From NCBI RefSeq assembly GCF_021049245.1, contig NZ_CP088020.1, positions 1,432,001 through 1,496,000 on the forward strand: a stretch of 64,000 nucleotides of DNA. The letters run 5' to 3'. Positions 8,882-17,262 of this stretch are shown piece after piece. Numbering within the stretch: position 1 is the stretch's first letter; each line of letters opens with the position of its first letter. Below the pieces are notes generated by a model. It was not told the origin of the DNA, made no database searches, and was given only the letters and a program-made list of their open reading frames with translations. The position numbers were made by a program, and so were the translations under genes. This stretch comes from Radiobacillus kanasensis (GTDB lineage Bacteria > Bacillota > Bacilli > Bacillales > Amphibacillaceae).

Positions 8882-10321
8882 ATGCAGACGAAAACAATAA
8901 AAGTGCCAGAAGATTTCATACTAGGCGCAGCAGTATCCGCATGGCAAACAGAGGGATGGGCAGGGAAAAAGCCGTTCCAAGATTCTTATTTAGACCTTTG
9001 GTATAAAAATAATAAACATGTATGGCATAACGGGTATGGACCTGCGGGTGCGACGGATTTTTATAATCGTTACAAAGAGGATATTGGTTATATGAAAGAG
9101 ATTGGTTTGACTCATTTTCGTACTTCCATCAACTGGTCACGCTTTTTACTCGATTACGAGGAAGCGGTTGTGGATGAAGATTACGCTGCTTATGTAGATG
9201 ATGTTATTAACGAGTTACTTGCTAACGGTGTAGAACCAATGATTTGCCTGGAGCATTATGAAGTTCCAGCCGTACTATTTGAGAAATATGGTGGGTGGGG
9301 CTCGAAGCATGTTTTGGAGCTGTTTGTAAAATATGCGGAAAAAGTGCTCGAGCGTTACGGAGATCGAGTGAAGCATTGGTTTACGTTTAATGAGCCCGTC
9401 GTCGTTCAAACGAGAGTTTACTTAGATGCGATTCGCTATCCGTTTGAACAAAACACGAAAAAGTGGATGCAATGGAATTTTAATAAAGGGTTAGCAACGG
9501 CAAGGATCGTGGAATTATTCCGTGGCATGCAGTTGAAGGAGAAGTATGGAGCTAAGATTGGAGTAATTTTAAACCCAGAAGTGACCTATGCCAGATCTAC
9601 TTCCGAGCATGATCAGGAAGCAGCACGAATCTATGATCTTTTCTTTAACCGTGTTTTCCTTGATCCAGCCATTAAGGGGACGTATCCAGAAGAATTATTT
9701 GAATTAATGGATAAGCATGACATCACATTTGAATATACAGAGGATGAGCTTCAGGTTATCAAAGAAAATACAGTGGATTATGTTGGTTTAAATCTTTATT
9801 TTCCTCATCGTGTAAAGGCACGCAGTTCTGCTTGGAACGAGCAAGCCCCTTTCCACCCGGAGTATTATTATGAAAAATTCGATCTACCAGGTAAGAAAAT
9901 GAATCCATATCGGGGATGGGAAATCTATCCACAAATTATGTACGATATGGCTATGCGAGTAAAAGACGAATACGGCAATATCGAATGGTTTATTGCGGAA
10001 AATGGGATGGGTGTGGAAAATGAGCATCGCTTTAAAGATGAAAATGGACAAATTCAAGATGACTATCGTATTGAATTCATCGGTCAGCATTTGGATTGGT
10101 TAATTAAAGCGGTAAATGAAGGAGCAAACTGTAAGGGGTATATGCTTTGGGCTTTTTCGGATAACGTATCTCCGATGAATGCATTCAAAAATCGTTATGG
10201 ATTAGTAGAAATTAATCTAGAAGATGATCGAAATCGCAGCTTGAAAAAATCAGCCTATTGGTATAAAGATGTCATCAAGACAAAAAAATTAATAGTAGAA
10301 GATGACGAGGTGTACAAATAA
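8882..10321 (+). CDS. Glycoside hydrolase family 1 (beta-glycosidase), unusual glycone loop
   Basis: A retaining GH1 beta-glycosidase, 479 residues, without a signal peptide and so cytoplasmic. The acid/base Glu is in WFTFNEP (about E171) and the nucleophile in IAENGMG (about E373). Gln of the QTEG motif and His of LEHYEVP, both glycone ligands in the family, are also present. The loop that in most beta-glucosidases reads as FEW-x-x-GY is here SDNVSPMNAFKNRYG (about 426-440). It lacks the usual glycone-binding Glu and the exact Ser/Lys/Tyr phosphate pattern of 6-phospho-glycosidases. The exact substrate is therefore open. It follows the response regulator by 15 bp and ends at a strong terminator. 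Confidence 0.9.
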   Translation: MQTKTIKVPEDFILGAAVSAWQTEGWAGKKPFQDSYLDLWYKNNKHVWHNGYGPAGATDFYNRYKEDIGYMKEIGLTHFRTSINWSRFLLDYEEAVVDEDYAAYVDDVINELLANGVEPMICLEHYEVPAVLFEKYGGWGSKHVLELFVKYAEKVLERYGDRVKHWFTFNEPVVVQTRVYLDAIRYPFEQNTKKWMQWNFNKGLATARIVELFRGMQLKEKYGAKIGVILNPEVTYARSTSEHDQEAARIYDLFFNRVFLDPAIKGTYPEELFELMDKHDITFEYTEDELQVIKENTVDYVGLNLYFPHRVKARSSAWNEQAPFHPEYYYEKFDLPGKKMNPYRGWEIYPQIMYDMAMRVKDEYGNIEWFIAENGMGVENEHRFKDENGQIQDDYRIEFIGQHLDWLIKAVNEGANCKGYMLWAFSDNVSPMNAFKNRYGLVEINLEDDRNRSLKKSAYWYKDVIKTKKLIVEDDEVYK

Positions 10322-10323
10322 TC

Positions 10324-10364
10324 GGTAAAAAAGATGCTTTGCTTGAAGCGAAGCATCTTTTTTA
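10324..10364 (+). terminator. Intrinsic terminator after the GH1 gene
   Basis: A long near-perfect hairpin: GGTAAAAAAGATGCTTTGC pairs with GCGAAGCATCTTTTTTACC around a short loop and gives a T run. It separates the importer/glycosidase transcript from uxuA. It could also act on the opposite strand. Confidence 0.85.
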
Positions 10365-10448
10365 CCACATCGTGATAGCCTGTCACCAAATAATAGAACT
10401 AGGAAGACTGATAAGGATAACGAGGCAGTTTAGTTTGGAGGGGAGAAC

Positions 10449-11552
10449 ATGAAAATCACATTTCGTTGGTTTGGGGAATCGGAAGATACGGTAACCCTTA
10501 GACAAATCAGGCAAATTCCTGGTGTGGACGGGATAGTAGGGGTAATATTTGACACACCGGCTGGAGAAGTCTGGTCCTTAGAGAAGGTCCAGCAGCTTAA
10601 GCAAACAGTGTTGGATTCGGAATTAAATTTAGAAGTTATAGAAAGTGTCAATGTACATGAAGACATAAAACTAGGCTTGCCAACGAGAGATACATATATT
10701 GAAAACTATCAAGAAACACTCCGCAATCTGGCGACCATTGGGGTAAAAGTAGTTTGTTATAATTTCATGCCAATCTTTGATTGGACCCGAACAGATCTCG
10801 CTAAGGCATTACCGGATGGTTCCCACGCGTTAGCTTTTGAAAATGGCCTCATTGAGGGAATTAATCCAGTGGAGCTTGCCGAACGAGTGGAAAATAATTC
10901 TAATGGCTATCCGCTCCCTGGCTGGGAGCCAGAGCGTATGAAGACGATCAAACAGCTCTTTAAGCTTTATGAGCAGGTGAATGAGGAAGATCTGTTTAAC
11001 AACCTACATTATTTTCTGGAAAGAGTGGTTCCAGTCGCAGAAGAGTGTGATATTAAATTAGCCATTCATCCGGACGATCCACCGTGGTCTGTTTTTAACC
11101 TGCCTAGGATTGTAACCAATCAAAGAAACTTGGAACGCATTGTGAATCTCGTTGACAGTCCCTATAACGGATTAACATTATGCTCCGGTTCACTTGGAGC
11201 TAATCCGAACAATAATGTTCCGGAAATATTCCGAGAGTTTTTGAAGCGTGATCGTGTTCCATTCGTACATGTTCGGAACATTAAAAGGGAGGAGAATGGA
11301 GATTTTTCAGAATCCTCTCATCGAGGACAAGACGGGTCACTAGATATTTATGAAATTGTAAAAGCACTTCATGATTATGACTTTGGTGGGTACTTACGAC
11401 CAGATCATGGACGGATGATCTGGGATGAACAGGCTAGACCTGGGTATGGGTTGTATGATCGTGCATTAGGCATTATGTATATACTTGGTATCTGGGATAG
11501 CTTAACAAAACAAAAGGTTGTTACACTCGAAGGGATAGAGGAGATGTCATGA
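10449..11552 (+). CDS. uxuA: D-mannonate dehydratase
   Basis: Catalyses dehydration of D-mannonate to 2-keto-3-deoxy-D-gluconate in hexuronate breakdown. The 367 residues match the UxuA TIM-barrel family: FRWFGESEDTVTLRQIRQIP at the N-terminus, the metal/substrate segment AIHPDDPPW near residue 215, LCSGSLGANPNNN, VPFVHVRNIKR, and the C-terminal LRPDHGRMIWDE with PGYGLYDRALG. The ATG follows GGAGGGGAGA. The end overlaps the ROK kinase start by four bases. No uxuB, uxaC or kdgK is visible in the window, so the rest of the pathway must lie elsewhere. Confidence 0.93.
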   Translation: MKITFRWFGESEDTVTLRQIRQIPGVDGIVGVIFDTPAGEVWSLEKVQQLKQTVLDSELNLEVIESVNVHEDIKLGLPTRDTYIENYQETLRNLATIGVKVVCYNFMPIFDWTRTDLAKALPDGSHALAFENGLIEGINPVELAERVENNSNGYPLPGWEPERMKTIKQLFKLYEQVNEEDLFNNLHYFLERVVPVAEECDIKLAIHPDDPPWSVFNLPRIVTNQRNLERIVNLVDSPYNGLTLCSGSLGANPNNNVPEIFREFLKRDRVPFVHVRNIKREENGDFSESSHRGQDGSLDIYEIVKALHDYDFGGYLRPDHGRMIWDEQARPGYGLYDRALGIMYILGIWDSLTKQKVVTLEGIEEMS

Positions 11553-12442
11553 AGTCATATCTTGCGTTAGATATTGGAGGAACATATGTTAAGCACGGAA
11601 TCGTCAATGGGTTAGGTGAAATAGAAGGACTGGACAAATTTATAACACCTGGATCGCTTGAAGTGCTATTAGAAGGGATTACTCAATTGGCAAGGAATAC
11701 GAAAAATATAGCAGGAATAGCTGTCAGCTCACCTGGTGCTGTTTCGGATTCAGGGGTTGTATATGGATCAAGTGCGGTGAAGTATATGCACGGACCCAAT
11801 ATCAAAAAATTAATTGCGGAGCGAACGGGTTATTCCGTTTTTATGGAAAATGACGCCCATTGTGCCGCATATGCAGAGCTATGGCAAGGAGCAGCTAAAG
11901 GGAAAAGTGACGTCATGGTCATGGTGATAGGAACCGGCATTGGGGGTGCAGTCATTAAAAATGGCACCATCCATAAGGGGGCCAATATTCATGGTGGAGA
12001 ATTTGGCTATATGCTCCTAACTTCCGATGTGAGAAACAGTAATGATGTATGGAGTAGAGTTGCTTCTAGTAAAGCATTAGTTCGCAAAGTTGCTAATTTG
12101 AAGGGCATGGATCCGGAATACTTAACCGGTGAAGAGATTTTTGAGATGGTGGATCAACAGGATAGAGAAGTTACTCAAATCGTAGACGAATGGTACCATC
12201 TATTAGCGATAGGAATCTATAATCTACAGTATATTTACGATCCAGAAATCATTTTGATTGGTGGGGGAATTAGTGCAAGACAAGAACTGATTCCTAAAAT
12301 ACGGGAGAAATTGAAGGGAATTGTTGCTGCAATAGATCTAGCAAAAATTACTCCATCCATTGAGGCATGTCATTTTAGACAAAACGCTAATTTGCTGGGT
12401 GCAGTTTATGGGTATAGAAAACTATATGAAGAGCTGGAATAG
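11549..12442 (+). CDS. ROK-family sugar kinase
   Basis: A 297-residue ATP-dependent kinase of the ROK family. The phosphate-1 motif LDIGGTYVKHG is at the N-terminus, and the sugar-binding and phosphate-2 motifs MENDAHCAAYAE and MVIGTGIGGAV follow. A GGGIS adenosine motif is near residue 245. The Cys-rich zinc motif present in NagK/Mlc-type ROK proteins is absent; the equivalent region reads IHGGEFGYMLLTSDVR. It probably phosphorylates the monosaccharide released by the GH1 enzyme, but the sugar is not determined by sequence. Translation is coupled to uxuA by an ATGA overlap. Confidence 0.88.
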   Translation: MKSYLALDIGGTYVKHGIVNGLGEIEGLDKFITPGSLEVLLEGITQLARNTKNIAGIAVSSPGAVSDSGVVYGSSAVKYMHGPNIKKLIAERTGYSVFMENDAHCAAYAELWQGAAKGKSDVMVMVIGTGIGGAVIKNGTIHKGANIHGGEFGYMLLTSDVRNSNDVWSRVASSKALVRKVANLKGMDPEYLTGEEIFEMVDQQDREVTQIVDEWYHLLAIGIYNLQYIYDPEIILIGGGISARQELIPKIREKLKGIVAAIDLAKITPSIEACHFRQNANLLGAVYGYRKLYEELE

Positions 12443-12469
12443 TCTTTCCTTTTGGGAAAGGCTTTTTTA
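12441..12469 (+). terminator. Intrinsic terminator after the ROK kinase gene
   Basis: AGTCTTTCC pairs with GGAAAGGCT around TTTTG and is followed by TTTTTTA. It begins at the stop codon of the kinase gene. Confidence 0.8.
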
Positions 12470-12476
12470 TCGTATC

Positions 12477-12584
12477 TTAGAGTATGAATGTTCGACGTAT
12501 GCCAATATCTGGCCGTCGACCTGCTAATAAAAAAGCGAACGCCAAAAAATAAAATAAACGCCAATAAAAAATACGTACAGCCAT
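12477..12584 (-). CDS. Possible small membrane peptide (35 aa)
   Basis: A minus-strand ORF starting at ATG 12584 behind GGGGAGG encodes 35 residues. Residues 5-21 form one hydrophobic, aromatic segment, followed by the charged AGRRPDIGIRR tail, so a single-pass membrane peptide is likely. I do not recognise a family. A longer ORF in another frame over the same bases has no ribosome binding site. The AGGAGG signal and compact charge distribution are the only evidence for expression. Confidence 0.45.
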   Translation of the reverse strand: MAVRIFYWRLFYFLAFAFLLAGRRPDIGIRRTFIL

Positions 12585-12706
12585 ATGTCCTCCCCATAAG
12601 AACGTGACCCGGCTAGTCCTAAAAATAGATTTCTAGATTTCACCATGTTATCCTTGCAAAAAGCTTGGTAAAATAGAGGAATATGAGCTTTGGGGGGACT
12701 GCAATT

Positions 12707-13330
12707 ATGAATATAGTATCGATAGATTTTGAAACAGCCAATAAATATCGGTCTAGTCCATGTGCCATTGGGATCGTTGTTTCAGATGGTGTGAAAATCA
12801 TAGATGAGTTTTATAGTTTAATAAATCCACTCATGGAATTCGATCCATATAATATTTATGTGCATGGAATTGAGGAAGTAGAGGTTGTGGACGCACCAAC
12901 CTTTGATGAACTATGGCCAGTTATTCAGAAATACATAGAAAATGGAATCGTAGTGGCGCATAATGCTAGCTTTGATATGAGTGTGTTACGTGCTTCCTTA
13001 GATCGTTATCAGCTTCCATATCCGACGATGGAATACCTATGTTCTGTTGTTCTTTCCAAACAGATCTGGCCAGGATTAGAAAACTATAAACTGAATCAGT
13101 TGGCTGATGTTCATTCTATTAGATTTAACCACCATAATGCTTTAGAAGATGCCAGAGTGGTAGTTCAATTATTACAAGCGGCGATTGCAGAACATGATGT
13201 GAGAACAATTTCGGAGCTTATAGACCTTCACGGTGTTTCTTGTGGTCGGATTTTTGAAAGGAGTTATGTGACTCCAAAGGTGAAGAAAAGAAAACAGTCT
13301 AAAAGGAGGGGAAGTGTTGGTCGTCCATAA
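12707..13330 (+). CDS. DnaQ-like 3'-5' exonuclease domain protein
   Basis: An exonuclease of the DEDDh class, 207 residues. Exo I is at the N-terminus (IVSIDFETANKYRSSPCAIG), Exo II is VVAHNASFDMSVLRASL near residue 88, and Exo III is NHHNALEDARVVVQLL near residue 148, so all four acidic residues and the catalytic His are visible. A basic tail (KVKKRKQSKRRG) may bind nucleic acid. The ATG at 12707 follows GGGGGGA at eight bases; an ATG at 12683 lacks this site. Family members act as free-standing proofreading or RNA-trimming nucleases. It overlaps the next kinase gene by 17 bp. Confidence 0.88.
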   Translation: MNIVSIDFETANKYRSSPCAIGIVVSDGVKIIDEFYSLINPLMEFDPYNIYVHGIEEVEVVDAPTFDELWPVIQKYIENGIVVAHNASFDMSVLRASLDRYQLPYPTMEYLCSVVLSKQIWPGLENYKLNQLADVHSIRFNHHNALEDARVVVQLLQAAIAEHDVRTISELIDLHGVSCGRIFERSYVTPKVKKRKQSKRRGSVGRP

Positions 13331-14948
13331 AATTCCCCTTATTCAAAGGCTACTGAATGTATCCTTACAAGTGAAGATTTTGGGGCTCGTTGTTTCTCTT
13401 ATTTTATTAATCATTGTTCTACTTACGAGTGTTTTCTCCTATATGGAGTCCAAGGAGGATGTGGAACAAGCGGAAGAGCTTGCATTACAAACTTCCAAAA
13501 CACTTTCGTTTATGCCAGGAATTCAGGAAGCTTTTATCTCCTCGAGTCCAAAAAATATTACCCCCATTGTGGAACAAATAAGGGATCAGGTAAATGCATC
13601 CTTTATCCGCATCGTTCACAAAAATGGAGATATCTTTGCAAATCCCGGAGATATAGAGCTTCAAGGAAGTTTGGACGATTTATATCGATCGAGAGTGTTT
13701 GGTAGCTATTATGTCGCTCACAATGAGGAAGAGGAATCTAATGTTTTGAAGGGGATCTCTCCAATCATTATTGACTATGGTCCTTATAATCGTGTGGTGG
13801 GGACCGTAGAAGTTGCTTTTAATGTAGAAATGATTCAAAAAGAAATTTTAGCGGATATTCGAAATTTGATTCTATATTCCATAGGGGTTCTAATTCTGGG
13901 GATAATAGGAAGTTTTATGTTAGCCAATAGCATTAGAAAAGATACCCTTGGATTAGAGCCCTTTCAAATAGCAAGTCTTTATAGGGAAAGAGAAGGAATT
14001 CTACAGTCTGTAAAGGAAGGAATTATGGCTATTGATGATAATGGTAGGGTGTCGATGATAAATTTATCTGCACAATCACTGTTAGATGTTAAAGAGGATA
14101 TAAGTGGGAAAGTGTTGTCCGAAGTTATTCATTCTCCTAAAATGTTAGAAGTGCTTCAATCCAATCAAGCAGAAACAAATGTAGAGATCCTACATCATGA
14201 CCGTAATCTTATTGTAAACACTCAACCTATCTATGACACTGACAGAGTGGTTGGCGTTGTAGCTAGCTTCCGGGATAAAACAGAAATTAAAAAAATGGTA
14301 GATGCACTTTCAGAGGTAAAACAATATTCAGAGGATCTCCGCGCTCAAGCGCACGAGTTCACGAACAAATTATACGTAATCCTCGGGCTTATTCAACTAG
14401 GGAAAATCGAAGAGGCTACAGCACTTATTCAAGATGAAGCAGCGACTCAAACCCAGCATTCCACGTTGTTTATGAGTAGAATTCAAGATGAAAAAGTACA
14501 GGCGATTCTTTTAGGAAAGCTTGCAAAAGCATCTGAAAAGAAAATAGATTTTGTGATCGATTCAGATAGCTCTTTAGAACATATGCCTGGTCATATCGAT
14601 CTTTCTCCATTGATTACAATTCTAGGCAATTTAATAGATAACGCCTTTGATGCTGTCCTAAACAAAGAGAGAGCAACAGTTACCTTTTTTGTGACGGATT
14701 TTGGGAAGGACATTATCTTTGAAATATCAGATACAGGAGATGGAATTAAACAATCTATAGAAAAATCTATTTTTATGAAAGCGTTCTCCTCTAAAGGTGA
14801 AAATCGAGGGTACGGATTAGCTAATGTAAAAGAAGAGATAGAGCTGATGAACGGCTGGTTGGAGTATAGCAGTGAAGAAGGAAGAGGCACGATTTTTACT
14901 GTCATTTTACCGAAATCACCTGTAAATTCTGAAATGAAAAAGGAGTGA
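13314..14948 (+). CDS. Sensor histidine kinase, CitA/DcuS family
   Basis: A membrane kinase of about 544 residues with two membrane helices (about 22-45 and 183-205) flanking an extracytoplasmic PAS-like sensor. A cytoplasmic PAS domain (EGIMAIDDNGRVSMIN) follows. The SpoB-type dimerisation segment contains the phospho-acceptor His in LRAQAHEFTNKLYVILGL, and the ATPase domain has LGNLIDNAFDAV and GDGI/GYGLANV boxes. CitA/DcuS kinases sense di- and tricarboxylates. The gene precedes a matching regulator and a tricarboxylate importer. The GTG at 13314 follows AAGGAGGGG; TTG 13317 is a close alternative. Confidence 0.92.
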   Translation: MLVVHKIPLIQRLLNVSLQVKILGLVVSLILLIIVLLTSVFSYMESKEDVEQAEELALQTSKTLSFMPGIQEAFISSSPKNITPIVEQIRDQVNASFIRIVHKNGDIFANPGDIELQGSLDDLYRSRVFGSYYVAHNEEEESNVLKGISPIIIDYGPYNRVVGTVEVAFNVEMIQKEILADIRNLILYSIGVLILGIIGSFMLANSIRKDTLGLEPFQIASLYREREGILQSVKEGIMAIDDNGRVSMINLSAQSLLDVKEDISGKVLSEVIHSPKMLEVLQSNQAETNVEILHHDRNLIVNTQPIYDTDRVVGVVASFRDKTEIKKMVDALSEVKQYSEDLRAQAHEFTNKLYVILGLIQLGKIEEATALIQDEAATQTQHSTLFMSRIQDEKVQAILLGKLAKASEKKIDFVIDSDSSLEHMPGHIDLSPLITILGNLIDNAFDAVLNKERATVTFFVTDFGKDIIFEISDTGDGIKQSIEKSIFMKAFSSKGENRGYGLANVKEEIELMNGWLEYSSEEGRGTIFTVILPKSPVNSEMKKE

Positions 14949-14954
14949 GCAAGT

Positions 14955-15626
14955 ATGTACAACGTACTAATTGCGGAAGACGATTTTCATGTAGCAGAAA
15001 TTCATGAACAATACCTTTCCAAATTTCCTGAAATGACTTTAGTCGGAAAAGCAATGAACGCGAAAGAAACGATGGGTTATCTTGATAAAGAAAATATTGA
15101 TTTAATTTTGCTCGATGTTTATATGCCAGATATGCTTGGTACAGAACTCCTTGAGCAGATAAGAAAGCAATCTCCACAAGTTGATATCATTATGATAACA
15201 GCAGCAACGGATAAAGCATTTCTTGAAAAAGCTTTACATTACGGAGTACAACACTACATGATCAAACCTGTAACATTGGAGCAGTTTTCATCTGCCCTAA
15301 AACAGTACTTACGAAATAAAAAAGTGCTGCAGTCTATGGAAGAAGTCGATCAAGAAACGGTTAACCACTTGTTTGGCTCTCCCTCCAAAGTTCCGGAAAA
15401 ATCTGTCCTTCCATCCGGAATAGACTATTTAACCTTAAAAAAAGTAAGTGAAATATTAACTGCCGAATCACAAGGAATTACCTCGGAGGAAGTTGGAGCA
15501 AAGATGGGAGCATCTCGAACCACAGCAAGAAGGTACCTCGAATATTTAGTTGGAATCGGTCAAGCGGATGTGGAGCACGCCTACGGAATCGTTGGTCGTC
15601 CAGAACGAAGATATCACGCAAGATAA
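14955..15626 (+). CDS. Response regulator, CitB/DcuR family
   Basis: Partner of the preceding CitA-like kinase, 223 residues. The receiver domain has EDDFHVAEIHEQYL at the N-terminus, the phospho-acceptor Asp in LILLDVYMPDMLGTEL, and the Lys in YMIKPVTLEQF. The C-terminal domain has a winged-type helix-turn-helix (ITSEEVGAKMGASRTTARRYLEYL). It lies six bp after the kinase gene and is expected to activate the tct operon in response to the tricarboxylate. Confidence 0.93.
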   Translation: MYNVLIAEDDFHVAEIHEQYLSKFPEMTLVGKAMNAKETMGYLDKENIDLILLDVYMPDMLGTELLEQIRKQSPQVDIIMITAATDKAFLEKALHYGVQHYMIKPVTLEQFSSALKQYLRNKKVLQSMEEVDQETVNHLFGSPSKVPEKSVLPSGIDYLTLKKVSEILTAESQGITSEEVGAKMGASRTTARRYLEYLVGIGQADVEHAYGIVGRPERRYHAR

Positions 15627-15679
15627 AACCTGTGAACAAAATGAACACAATTCATCTTATGCATACAAAAGACAATATT

Positions 15680-15695
15680 TTGGAAACGTTTACAT
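15680..15695. promoter_or_regulatory. cre site upstream of the tct operon
   Basis: TTGGAAACGTTTACAT fits the CcpA consensus TGNAANCGNWWNCA fully. It lies about 100 bp upstream of tctC and just before a possible -35 (TTGACT, 15700-15705). Carbon catabolite control of the tricarboxylate genes is inferred. Confidence 0.75.
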
Positions 15696-15792
15696 TTAAT
15701 TGACTGAAAGTTAGCATAAATCTTGTAAACTTTATTTTTCTACATGGGATGGGAGAAATAGAGATTAAAAGATTTCAGGAGGGGTGTTTTTT

Positions 15793-16773
15793 ATGAAGAA
15801 GTTTTCCATGTTAATGGTGTTAGTAGTTATGATGCTTTCGGCTTGTGGGGGATCTGATTCTGCATCAGGGAATGGGAATTTTCCAACAAAAAATATTGAA
15901 ATTATTGCACCAGCTTCGCCTGGTGGTGGCTGGGATTTAACAGCACGTTCGGTACAAAAGGTGCTACAAGATAAAGAGTTAGTAGAAAACAATATCAATG
16001 TTGTTAACAAGCCCGGTGGTGGCGGTGAAGTAGGTTGGAAGTATTTACAGTCCAAAGATGCTCATTACTTAGCAGTCAACTCCAGTTTAGTACTAACCAA
16101 TAACTTGTTAGGTCAAAGTGATTTAACTTACAAAGAATTTACGCCATTGGCTACACTTGCTACCGAGTGGCAAGCCATTGCAGTACCTGCGGATTCTAAA
16201 TATACATCTGCATCCGAGCTAATGAAACAAATGAAAAAAGATCCTAAATCCATAAAAATTGGTGTAGGTCCTGCACTAGGAAATGATGATCACCTTTCGT
16301 TTGTGCAAGCTGCCGATGAATTCGGTGTCGATCCTTCTCAAGTAGATTTTTTAGTCTATGAAGGCGGTGGAGATGTTGTAACCGCACTGTTAGGTGGACA
16401 CGTGGATGCTGTAACGACCTCTCTATCGGAAGTGAAAGACCAACACCAAGCAGGGAAATTAAAAATTTTAGCTGTTTCTTCTGACAAGCGAATCGAAGGA
16501 TTAGATGATGTTCCTACTTGGACGGAAGAGGGAGTAGACTTGGTGTTCCCGCACTGGAGAGGTATCATGGGACCACCAGATATGACGGAGGAACAAATTG
16601 CTTATTGGGATGAAAAGTTAGGAGAAATGGTGAAATCGGAAGAGTGGAAAGAGGTTCTGAAAAACAACGATTGGGATGGGTTCTATAAGAATAGTGAAGA
16701 GACAGCAGCGTTCATGAAAGAACAAGATGATCTTTACACGAAACTAGTTAACCAATCTGGACTTGCAGAATGA
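15793..16773 (+). CDS. tctC: Tripartite tricarboxylate transporter substrate-binding protein
   Basis: The extracytoplasmic receptor of the TTT system, anchored as a lipoprotein (lipobox LSAC, Cys about residue 18). The Bug/TctC fold is shown by IEIIAPASPGGGWDLTARSV, KPGGGGEVGW and the later GGGDVVTALLGGHVDAVTTS. The ATG at 15793 is preferred over a GTG at 15784 that lies directly against the AGGAGGGG site. It is the first gene of tctCBA-tcuA and follows the CitA/CitB-like pair. The presence of tcuA points to tricarballylate, citrate or a related acid as ligand. Confidence 0.93.
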   Translation: MKKFSMLMVLVVMMLSACGGSDSASGNGNFPTKNIEIIAPASPGGGWDLTARSVQKVLQDKELVENNINVVNKPGGGGEVGWKYLQSKDAHYLAVNSSLVLTNNLLGQSDLTYKEFTPLATLATEWQAIAVPADSKYTSASELMKQMKKDPKSIKIGVGPALGNDDHLSFVQAADEFGVDPSQVDFLVYEGGGDVVTALLGGHVDAVTTSLSEVKDQHQAGKLKILAVSSDKRIEGLDDVPTWTEEGVDLVFPHWRGIMGPPDMTEEQIAYWDEKLGEMVKSEEWKEVLKNNDWDGFYKNSEETAAFMKEQDDLYTKLVNQSGLAE

Positions 16774-16797
16774 TGATGGAAGGGGGAGTAATGGAAA

Positions 16798-17247
16798 ATG
16801 AAAATACTAAAATTAACAATGCCGGTTCTATTACTCATTTTAGGAAGCTCCTTTTTAATTTTTTCATTCCAAATTGAAAAATCAAACCTTGGAAATCCAA
16901 ACGGACCTTTGTATTTTCCGGTAGGGTTAAGTATTTTGTTACTTCTTTTTAGTGTGATTTATTTTATTCAAGAATGGAAAAAGAGACATGAGGATGATAA
17001 AGTGTTGAGCCTACTTCTCGCTGGAAGGACACCTAAATTAATTGGAGTAACGGTTCTTCTGGGAGTAGGCTACTCCCTCTTGTTTGAAAGAATTGGCTTT
17101 CTATTTTCTACTATTCTATTTTTAGGAGCACTCCTCTTTGTACTTAATGGAAAGAAAAAATGGATAACCAATCTGGTCGTTGCCATTTGTTTTTCTTTCC
17201 TTTCTTGGTACGCATTTAGTGAGCTTCTAGGAGTCAGTTTGCCATAG
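16798..17247 (+). CDS. tctB: Tripartite tricarboxylate transporter small membrane subunit
   Basis: A 149-residue protein with four hydrophobic segments, matching the small TctB subunit in size, topology and gene position between tctC and tctA. The N-terminal segment contains GNPNGPLYFPVGLSILLL, a stretch typical of TctB. Sequence conservation in this family is low, so context carries much of the assignment. Confidence 0.88.
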   Translation: MKILKLTMPVLLLILGSSFLIFSFQIEKSNLGNPNGPLYFPVGLSILLLLFSVIYFIQEWKKRHEDDKVLSLLLAGRTPKLIGVTVLLGVGYSLLFERIGFLFSTILFLGALLFVLNGKKKWITNLVVAICFSFLSWYAFSELLGVSLP

Positions 17248-17262
17248 AGAGGAGGAAAAAAG

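Noticed and set aside
12406..12597. 63-aa minus-strand ORF in a different frame from the 35-aa peptide
   Set aside because: No ribosome binding site; it runs through the terminator of the ROK kinase gene and into its coding end.
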